Source of the DNA: an uncultured Erysipelotrichaceae bacterium
GTDB lineage: Bacteria; Bacillota_I; Bacilli_A; Erysipelotrichales; Coprobacillaceae
NCBI GenBank assembly: GCA_900538465.1
Contig: UPXV01000039.1
Location: 1 to 20,817, forward strand
Direction: 5' to 3'
Length of the DNA stretch: 20,817 nt
Part shown: positions 15,401-20,817 of the stretch, in pieces
Layout of the letters: every line of letters begins with the position of its first letter
How positions within the stretch are numbered: position 1 is the stretch's first letter
The notes under the pieces: generated by a model
The model's database searches: none
The model's input: the letters and a program-made list of their open reading frames with translations, nothing else
What the model was told of the DNA's origin: nothing
Program-made: the position numbers and the translations under genes

Positions 15401-16646
15401 CTTTAATCTCCTTTGGAAAAAATACTTTTTTATCTGATTTAAATTTTTTAGAATTTAAAATAGCTGATACAATTTCTGATTTACTTGGTAATGGAGAAAG
15501 TTCTCCATTATCATCTAATATTTCTATTTCACTTAATTCCCCACTTTCTCCATAATGAAGATAAGGAACCTGTTTTTGATTATCACTGACAATATAGTAA
15601 GATGGATTATATCCTAATTCTTCAGCTATTGTTTTTATTCTATCTAATTCTTGATGATCTTTCAATTGTTTATATTTGAATAAATGACGATTTAAAAAAC
15701 GTGAAGATAAATCACTTAAAATAAAATCGGATTCTTGTGTAAATTCCTTAAAATAGTATAAAACAACCGATTCATCTAAATTTGTAAAATCTTCAACCCT
15801 AACATGATTTTCTAAGAAAGGCGTTAAATATTTTAAATCTGTTTGAAATTCATATCCATAATAATATAAATCTTTTATTCTTTGAAATATACTCTGTAAT
15901 AAATGTTCATAACTTCTTGCCGTTGGATGATAATAAACCTGCCAATACATATGATATCTTGCTAAAATATAATTTTCAATAGCTTGAACCCCTGATTCCT
16001 TATAAACAATCTTTCCATCACAAATGCGCATTGTACGTAAAATTCTAGACATATCAAACTTTCCATAAGTTGTTCCTGTCATATATGAATCTCTTAATAA
16101 ATAATCCATACGATCAGCATCTAACTGACTAGAAACCATTTGAATAAGAATTTGATTAGGATGAGTATGTTGAATAATTGAGGCAACATCATAAGGAAGC
16201 TCTTCATAAATACGTGATAGAATATCATGCACTTCACTATTCTCTAAAATCATTCTGACTGTCATGTCTTCATGGTTTTCCTCAAAAACACCTTCAAAAG
16301 AATGAGAAAAAGGTCCATGTCCAATATCATGCAATAAACCAGCACACATCACACATAATTTATCATAATCACTTAAAACAGCATCTAAGCATTCTGTTTC
16401 CAACATTCTTCTTACAACTTGATAAACACCTAAAGAATGAACAAAACGAGAATGTTCAGCACTTTGAAAAACTTGATAAGTTCCACCTAATTGTTTCACT
16501 CTTCTTAATCTTTGCATTTCCTTAGAATTAATCAAATACCAAATCACCAAATGATCCACATGAATATAATCATGAATAGCATCTCTTAAAACACGCTTTT
16601 CATGCATTTCAATATCTTTTAATGAAAACATTTCTTTAAAATTCAT
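15381..16646 (-). CDS. HD superfamily phosphohydrolase (YwfO/EF1143 dGTPase-like)
   Basis: A 421-residue protein related to SAMHD1 and bacterial dNTP triphosphohydrolases. The metal site reads as RFVHSLGVY (His70), LLHDIGHGPFSHSFE (His106-Asp107, His110, His115) and SSQLDADRMDYLLRD (Asp176). After the core comes TTYGKFDMSRI and a YHPTARSYEHLL segment, as in the Enterococcus EF1143 enzyme, which hydrolyses dNTPs under allosteric control. It likely helps set nucleotide pools or clear modified nucleotides. The C-terminal part (about 330-421) is charged, with an SGELSEIEILDDNGELSPLPS stretch trimmed here to its acidic character. The start has an AAGGTGAG site. It overlaps the GNAT gene by 20 bases. 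Confidence 0.88.
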   Translation of the reverse strand: MNFKEMFSLKDIEMHEKRVLRDAIHDYIHVDHLVIWYLINSKEMQRLRRVKQLGGTYQVFQSAEHSRFVHSLGVYQVVRRMLETECLDAVLSDYDKLCVMCAGLLHDIGHGPFSHSFEGVFEENHEDMTVRMILENSEVHDILSRIYEELPYDVASIIQHTHPNQILIQMVSSQLDADRMDYLLRDSYMTGTTYGKFDMSRILRTMRICDGKIVYKESGVQAIENYILARYHMYWQVYYHPTARSYEHLLQSIFQRIKDLYYYGYEFQTDLKYLTPFLENHVRVEDFTNLDESVVLYYFKEFTQESDFILSDLSSRFLNRHLFKYKQLKDHQELDRIKTIAEELGYNPSYYIVSDNQKQVPYLHYGESGELSEIEILDDNGELSPLPSKSEIVSAILNSKKFKSDKKVFFPKEIKDEISVL

Positions 16647-16666
16647 ACACTCACCTTCTTTCTTCT

Positions 16667-16696
16667 ATTTTATCAAATATGAAAGAGCGAAGTCTA
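16667..16696 (-). promoter_or_regulatory. Candidate promoter of the HD-GNAT operon
   Basis: Minus strand: TAGACT (16691-16696), 18-base spacer, TAAAAT (16667-16672), about 20 bases before the HD ATG. Both boxes are imperfect. Confidence 0.35.
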
Positions 16697-16735
16697 TCTT
16701 TTCTTCTGTTTTTAAAAATATAGTATTCATTATAT

Positions 16736-16764
16736 TTGTTATGGTTAGAATATAAGCGTATAAT
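16736..16764 (+). promoter_or_regulatory. Promoter of the ferritin gene
   Basis: TTGTTA (16736-16741), 17-base spacer, perfect TATAAT (16759-16764). The start would be near 16771, about 24 bases before the ATG. A 7-base inverted repeat overlaps the -35. Confidence 0.65.
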
Positions 16765-16794
16765 AAAGTTAGAAAGAGTGAAGGAGGCTTCAAA

Positions 16795-17313
16795 ATGTTA
16801 GATAGTAAAGTTGCTGATTTATTAAATGATCAAATCAACAAAGAAATGTATTCTGCTTATTTGTATTTAGATTTTGCGAATTTTTATACGCATAAAGGTT
16901 TAAATGGATATGCCAATTGGTATAATGTTCAAGCAAAAGAAGAAATGGATCATGCGATAGGAATCTTACAATATTTGCAAGATAATGATTATGAGGTCAC
17001 TTTATCAACTATTGATAAACCTGACAAAGTTTTAGATAAACTAGATGATCCTTTAAAATTTGGATTGGAACATGAAAAATATGTCACAAGTTTAATTCAT
17101 AATATTTATGATGTTGCTCATCAAGTCAAAGATTATCGTACTATGAAATTCTTAGATTGGTATGTTAGTGAACAAGGTGAAGAAGAAAAGAATGCAACTG
17201 ATTTATTGACTCAATTTGAATTATTTGGACATGATCCAAAGTCTTTATATTCATTAAATAACGAATTACTTTCAAGAACTTATACACAAGCATCTATTTT
17301 AATGAACGAATAA
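16795..17313 (+). CDS. ftnA: Ferritin (FtnA type)
   Basis: A 172-residue four-helix protein that oxidises and stores iron in a 24-subunit shell. The dinuclear ferroxidase ligands are all present: Glu17, Tyr24, Glu50, His53, Glu94 and Gln127, with Glu49 and Glu130 alongside as in bacterial ferritins. There is no heme-ligand Met pattern of bacterioferritin and it is too long and lacks the Dps layout. The ATG has an AAGGAGG site (16781-16787). It is monocistronic, with its own promoter and a following terminator. Confidence 0.95.
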   Translation: MLDSKVADLLNDQINKEMYSAYLYLDFANFYTHKGLNGYANWYNVQAKEEMDHAIGILQYLQDNDYEVTLSTIDKPDKVLDKLDDPLKFGLEHEKYVTSLIHNIYDVAHQVKDYRTMKFLDWYVSEQGEEEKNATDLLTQFELFGHDPKSLYSLNNELLSRTYTQASILMNE

Positions 17314-17336
17314 GGCCGAAAGGTCTTTTCTTTTTT
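17312..17336 (+). terminator. Terminator after ferritin
   Basis: AAGGCC (17312-17317) pairs with GGTCTT (17322-17327) through one G-U pair, capped by a GAAA tetraloop, and is followed by a T-rich tract. The stop codon overlaps the stem. Confidence 0.75.
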
Positions 17337-17348
17337 GTAAATATTTTT

Positions 17349-17354
17349 TATAAT
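17349..17354 (+). promoter_or_regulatory. Candidate -10 box of the purine nucleoside phosphorylase gene
   Basis: A perfect TATAAT, 26 bases before the ATG. No good -35 is visible at 16-18 bases, where the sequence is the T tract of the ferritin terminator. The gene may also depend on readthrough from ferritin. Confidence 0.35.
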
Positions 17355-17379
17355 AATGCATAAAGGAGGTTTTGTACAT

Positions 17380-18192
17380 ATGTATAAACAAATTAATGAA
17401 GCTTATAAGTATATTTTTGAACAATATAGTCATCCAATTGATATTGCAATTATTTTAGGATCTGGACTTGGTCCTTTGGCTGATGAAATTGAAAATCCCA
17501 TCATCATTGACTATCAAGATATCCCTTTTTTCCCAAAATCTACTATTCCTGGTCATGAAGGAAAACTTTATATAGGAAAAATCGCAGGAAAAACAGTTTG
17601 TGCCATGAAAGGGCGTTTCCATTATTATGAAGGTCATGATATGGACATTGTGACTTTACCTGTTCGTGTATTTGCTAAACTTGGAATCAAATATTTATTT
17701 GTTACAAATGCATGTGGTGGAATTAGAGATGATTTAAATCCTGGTCAAATTACATTAATTAGTGATCATATTGGATTTATGGCACCTAGTCCACTTCGTG
17801 GTCCTAACTTAGATGAATTTGGTCCTCGTTTCAAGGATATGACGGAAGTCTATTCAAAAGAATTGCAAGATATTGCTAAAAAAGCTGCACAAAAAACAAA
17901 TGTTAATATTAAAGAAGGTGTTTATTGTTTCTTTAAAGGACCTATGTTTGAAACACCAGCTGAAATTAGAGCTTTAAAAGCTATTGGTGCTGACATGGTA
18001 GGAATGTCTACAGTTCCTGAAGCCACTGTTGCAAGACATTCAGGTATGACAACATTAGGTATTTCTTTAGTCACAAATAAAGCTGCTGGACTTGGAAATA
18101 GTGAACTTGATCATAAAGAAGTGATGGAAGCTGCTAACAATGCTGAAGAAAATCTTGTAAAACTTGTTAAACAAATTATTGCTGATATGTAA
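17380..18192 (+). CDS. punA: Purine nucleoside phosphorylase (trimeric PNP-I)
   Basis: A 270-residue purine salvage enzyme that splits inosine or guanosine with phosphate into base and ribose 1-phosphate. Family marks are ILGSGLGP (phosphate-binding Ser28), IPGHEG (57-61), MKGRFHYYEG (77-85), VTNACGGI, GPMFETPAE (Glu191), VGMSTVPE (207-214) and SLVTNKAAG with Asn233. Glu191 and Asn233 correspond to the base-binding Glu201 and Asn243 of mammalian PNP, which suggests 6-oxopurine specificity. The frame opens at 17356, but the AAAGGAGGT site (17362-17370) lies after that ATG and 9 bases before the one at 17380, so the latter is the start. Confidence 0.93.
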   Translation: MYKQINEAYKYIFEQYSHPIDIAIILGSGLGPLADEIENPIIIDYQDIPFFPKSTIPGHEGKLYIGKIAGKTVCAMKGRFHYYEGHDMDIVTLPVRVFAKLGIKYLFVTNACGGIRDDLNPGQITLISDHIGFMAPSPLRGPNLDEFGPRFKDMTEVYSKELQDIAKKAAQKTNVNIKEGVYCFFKGPMFETPAEIRALKAIGADMVGMSTVPEATVARHSGMTTLGISLVTNKAAGLGNSELDHKEVMEAANNAEENLVKLVKQIIADM

Positions 18193-18214
18193 AACTCCTT
18201 AATGGAGTTTTTTT
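18191..18214 (+). terminator. Terminator after punA
   Basis: AAAACTCC (18191-18198) pairs with GGAGTTTT (18204-18211), followed by more T. The stem begins within the stop codon. Confidence 0.85.
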
Positions 18215-18284
18215 CATTTCATTTACTTCTCATCAATTGAATATCCTACTTCTTAAAAAGAAAGTGTTATTATGATTTGTTTTC

Positions 18285-18317
18285 AAAAGAAAACCAGAAG
18301 CACTCTTCTGGTTTTTT
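18285..18317 (-). terminator. Terminator of the ABC transporter operon, possibly two-way
   Basis: AACCAGAAG (18292-18300) pairs with CTTCTGGTT (18305-18313) around CACT. On the minus strand TTTTCTTTT follows; on the plus strand TTTTTT follows, so it could act both ways. It lies about 40 bases past the permease stop. The bases between 18215 and 18284 hold no gene I can support. Confidence 0.8.
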
Positions 18318-18351
18318 AACTAAAAATATCATGTCATATTTGTATATCATT

Positions 18352-19149
18352 TTACAATGGTAAATCTCTTTTAGAAAAATTCATACATCCAATCACAATA
18401 CATATAAGTGCTAAAGCAAATAATCCAGCCATACAAAGCAATGATTGTTGATTATAAGCTTGCAGTCCCTTCGCATCAAACAATGTCAAAGGTGTGAAAT
18501 ATTTTAAAAATTCTATTTTATCACTCACTTGTGATAACATTTGAATAAGAATAGAAATGACTCCTACCCCTGCTCCAATTCCAATAGATAACTTCACTTC
18601 ATTAAAAGTACAAGCTGTTAAATAACAAAAACTAGCAAATAAGAAATGCACTCCTAATAAACCAACATTTGTCATTAAAAACTTTGCTATATCAATTGAT
18701 TCATGAAACATCATTGAACTACACCCTAAAATAAGAACAACTGAATAAACAATCAAACCCAAAACTCCACTTAACAAAACACATAACTGAGTTATAAAAA
18801 TCTCACTACGCTTATGTGGTGTTGCCAGTAAATAAGCCATAGACCCCTTATCAATATATCTTGCCATTAAACGATGACACATAATCATAATATAAACAAG
18901 TGGTATAATAATTAAAATAAAACCATATAGATAATTCGTTAAAAAATCTAACAATGTTAAACCTGGATCCATCATTCCAAAAGCAGCAAATAATTGGGGC
19001 ATAGATTCTGCCATCATATTTAAGCTTTTTCCTAATTCAGGATCATACATCGCAACAATAATTGATTCATACAATGTCATAATTGCCATAAAAATTAAAA
19101 ATATTTTATAATTTGATTTCCATTCTCTTTTAAACAATACCGTTGACAT
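18352..19149 (-). CDS. ABC-2 type transporter permease
   Basis: A 265-residue membrane protein with six predicted helices (about 14-33, 68-92, 118-142, 156-181, 186-206, 236-256). The charged segment after helix 2 (ARYIDKGSMAYLLATPHKRSE, shortened here to its core YLLATPHKR) is the coupling-loop pattern of ABC-2 permeases such as those for drug or peptide export. It partners with the ATPase encoded just before it; the ATPase stop and this ATG share one base (TAATG), so translation is coupled. The substrate is unknown, though the TetR gene in front suggests a toxic or signalling compound. Confidence 0.87.
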   Translation of the reverse strand: MSTVLFKREWKSNYKIFLIFMAIMTLYESIIVAMYDPELGKSLNMMAESMPQLFAAFGMMDPGLTLLDFLTNYLYGFILIIIPLVYIMIMCHRLMARYIDKGSMAYLLATPHKRSEIFITQLCVLLSGVLGLIVYSVVLILGCSSMMFHESIDIAKFLMTNVGLLGVHFLFASFCYLTACTFNEVKLSIGIGAGVGVISILIQMLSQVSDKIEFLKYFTPLTLFDAKGLQAYNQQSLLCMAGLFALALICIVIGCMNFSKRDLPL

Positions 19150-20030
19150 TATTTTTCACCCCCATAATAATGCAAAAACAATTCTTCTAAAGACTGTGGT
19201 CTTGCATTAAAATCATCAATATCATACTCACTTAAATCCTGTAATAACTGATTTGTATGTCCTTTTAACATAAGGTTCACAACCTTTTTATCTCTTTGAC
19301 CTTGTGGATATTTTTGAACAAAGTCTTTTGCATCTTCTTCTTCATAAAAATGAATTTCATAATGTTTTAAACGATTCTTTTTCAAATCATCCATCGTCTT
19401 AGTTGCAACAATATGACCTTCTTTAATCATAACAACACGATCACAAGTATTTTCAACTTCTTCAAAAATATGCGAAGACATTAAGATTGTTTTTCCTGCT
19501 TTTTTGGCTTCATGAATCAATTCAACAAACTTATTTTGCATTAATGGATCCAACCCACTGGTTGGCTCATCTAAAATAAGAATAGGTGTATCTTGCATAA
19601 ATGCAATCACAATTCCTATCTTTTGTTTCATTCCTTTAGACATACGTTTCATTTTCCCACGGGCATCCAATTCTAAAAACTTCATTAATTCCTCTGCTTT
19701 GCTCATATCTTTTATATTTTTCATTTTAGCCATAAAACGTATAAACTCTAAACCACTCATATCTTCCATAAAAGCAATTTCACCAGGTAAATATCCAACC
19801 TTTTCTTGAACATTTGCCGAATCATCAAAACAATCCATTCCTAGTATTTTCACTTCACCTTGATCTGGTTTCATAAACCCCATTAGCTGACGAATTGTTG
19901 TTGTTTTTCCACTTCCATTAGGTCCTAAAAACCCCAAAACTTCTCCTTCTTGAATCTCAAAGCTGACATCAAAGACACCTCTTTGATTCCCATAATCCTT
20001 GGTAATATGATTGACTTCTATAACACTCAT
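19149..20030 (-). CDS. ABC transporter ATP-binding protein
   Basis: A 293-residue ATPase that powers the permease downstream. Walker A is GPNGSGKT (36-43), the Q-loop Gln lies near 48 (RQLMGF), the signature is MSKGMKQK (130-137, a degenerate LSGGQ), Walker B is LILDEP (151-156) with the D-loop SGLD after it, and the H-loop His is 187 in MSSHIFEE. A C-terminal part of about 75 residues (from 215) is typical of the CcmA/drug-export subfamily. The start has a GGGAGG site and overlaps the TetR stop (ATGA). Confidence 0.93.
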   Translation of the reverse strand: MSVIEVNHITKDYGNQRGVFDVSFEIQEGEVLGFLGPNGSGKTTTIRQLMGFMKPDQGEVKILGMDCFDDSANVQEKVGYLPGEIAFMEDMSGLEFIRFMAKMKNIKDMSKAEELMKFLELDARGKMKRMSKGMKQKIGIVIAFMQDTPILILDEPTSGLDPLMQNKFVELIHEAKKAGKTILMSSHIFEEVENTCDRVVMIKEGHIVATKTMDDLKKNRLKHYEIHFYEEEDAKDFVQKYPQGQRDKKVVNLMLKGHTNQLLQDLSEYDIDDFNARPQSLEELFLHYYGGEK

Positions 20031-20647
20031 TGATATTCCTCCCTATAACATATCTTTTTAAACATGATTTCCCACTTTTTAAAATCTTCCATCATCAATT
20101 GTATATCAATATCCTTATTTGTACGCATTTTATCTAATAGATAACCTTCACTCATCCATACAAGCATTTGATAAATTTCTTTAAACTCTATACCATCTTT
20201 AAAACGGCTTTTATCAACATTATGAAAATACTGATCAAAAGATTGATTCATCGTCTTTTGAATTAACTGTTGAACATCTTCACTAATATCTTCTTTTTGT
20301 GAAGAAAAAGCTTCCATTATAAAATGATTGATATATGGATACTCTGTAAGCATTTCTAATTTTTTTCTTGCTCCATAATCAATAATATCAAAAAAATCAG
20401 TTAATTGATTCAAATACTCATCTTCAATATAATCATTTAATACTTTTTCACAAAAATGATATAGATACAAATAAAAACTCTTTTTATTTTGAAAATAGTA
20501 AAACAATAAACCCTTGGATATCCCTGCTTTAGCTGCAATATCATCTGTTTTGGCATTCTTATACCCATATTGTCCAAAGTACTCCATCCCTGCATTAATG
20601 ATACGGAGTTGCTTTTCCTTTGGCAATTCCAAGAACTTGTTTTCCAT
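20027..20647 (-). CDS. TetR family transcriptional regulator
   Basis: A 206-residue regulator. The N-terminal domain (about 11-60) has the TetR helix-turn-helix, with TDDIAAKAGISKGLLFYYF (34-52) as the recognition segment and KKSFYLYLY after it. The rest (about 65-206) is the helical ligand-binding and dimer domain, not conserved enough to name a ligand. It is the first gene of a three-gene operon with an ABC exporter, a common arrangement where the regulator represses its own operon until the exported compound binds. The ATG has an AAGGAG site (20654-20659). An inverted repeat in the leader is a fitting operator. Confidence 0.92.
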   Translation of the reverse strand: MENKFLELPKEKQLRIINAGMEYFGQYGYKNAKTDDIAAKAGISKGLLFYYFQNKKSFYLYLYHFCEKVLNDYIEDEYLNQLTDFFDIIDYGARKKLEMLTEYPYINHFIMEAFSSQKEDISEDVQQLIQKTMNQSFDQYFHNVDKSRFKDGIEFKEIYQMLVWMSEGYLLDKMRTNKDIDIQLMMEDFKKWEIMFKKICYREEYQ

Positions 20648-20660
20648 ATCTTTCTCCTTT

Positions 20661-20677
20661 TTGACTCATTTGGTCAA
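20661..20677 (-). promoter_or_regulatory. Candidate TetR operator
   Basis: An inverted repeat TTGAC-N7-GTCAA in the leader, between the expected transcription start (about 20684) and the ribosome binding site. Position and form suit autorepression by the TetR protein. Confidence 0.5.
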
Positions 20678-20690
20678 TAGCTATATTTTT

Positions 20691-20719
20691 ATTGTACTTC
20701 ATTGACTATTTTTTTACAA
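20691..20719 (-). promoter_or_regulatory. Promoter of the TetR-ABC operon
   Basis: Minus strand: TTGTAA (20714-20719), 17-base spacer, TACAAT (20691-20696). The start would be near 20684, about 37 bases before the TetR ATG. Confidence 0.6.
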
Positions 20720-20766
20720 CCCTTTCACAAGAAAGGGAATAATCCTTGATTATTCCACCAGCTGGT
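20720..20766. repeat. Three consecutive palindromes upstream of the TetR operon
   Basis: CCCTTTC/GAAAGGG (20720-20726 with 20731-20737), then GGAATAATC/GATTATTCC (20736-20744 with 20748-20756), then the 10-base palindrome ACCAGCTGGT (20757-20766). All are perfect, the first two share two G and the third abuts the second. No T run follows on either strand, so these are not ordinary terminators. From 20767 to the window end I can identify no gene. Confidence 0.6.
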
Positions 20767-20817
20767 ACTATGTCAAGATTTCGGACAACCTAAATGACAG
20801 AGTTTGTTAAATAAGTT

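Noticed and set aside
18215..18351. Possible small RNA gene between two terminators
   Set aside because: No promoter with acceptable spacing was found on either strand, and the second hairpin is explained as the ABC operon terminator.

Overview
The window is a gene-dense, AT-rich stretch (clearly low GC) of a Gram-positive chromosome. The gene set (RNA polymerase delta subunit beside argS, DUF1934 protein, class A PBP, punA-type phosphorylase, AGGAGG-type ribosome binding sites, A/T-flanked intrinsic terminators) points to Firmicutes (Bacillota). Protein style and the rpoE-argS arrangement look most like Erysipelotrichia/Coprobacillaceae gut bacteria; that placement is inference. I see no rRNA, tRNA, CRISPR array, prophage or intact insertion sequence.

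Layout. (1) 66-2823, minus: a four-gene operon of alpha/beta hydrolase, aroD, HD hydrolase and Gx-family membrane protein, ending in a clear terminator. (2) 2850-4187, minus: an APC amino acid permease on its own. (3) 4266-8288, minus: DUF1934 protein, cardiolipin synthase, argS, rpoE, tightly packed and ending in a terminator inside the rpoE stop. (4) 8327-10195, plus: a class A penicillin-binding protein, divergent from block 3 and convergent on block 5 through a two-way terminator. (5) 10228-11273, minus: dedA and a small two-helix membrane protein. (6) 11374-14160, plus: promoter, yybP-ykoY manganese riboswitch with terminator, and a P2-type cation ATPase. (7) 14165-14956, minus: a DUF134-NifX fusion protein with a strong promoter and a palindrome at its transcription start. 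(8) 14962-16696, minus: a dGTPase-like HD protein overlapping a GNAT acetyltransferase. (9) 16716-17336, plus: ferritin. (10) 17349-18214, plus: purine nucleoside phosphorylase. (11) 18285-20719, minus: TetR regulator, ABC ATPase and ABC-2 permease, with an operator-like repeat in the leader. The last 100 bases hold stacked palindromes and unassigned sequence.

How the parts relate. Blocks 6, 7 and 9 all deal with metals: a Mn-sensing riboswitch controlling an ATPase that probably exports Mn or Ca, a putative metal-cluster protein with a His/Cys-rich tail and its own DNA-binding domain, and an iron-storage ferritin. They are separate transcription units, so this is a neighbourhood rather than one operon. 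The best-supported observations are the riboswitch, whose P1 helix and terminator share the same strand and so predict a metal-ON switch, and the DUF134-NifX fusion, whose linker keeps a full ribosome binding site and ATG for the second domain. I found no clearly new system; the DUF134-NifX locus and the small partner of DedA are the least understood parts.
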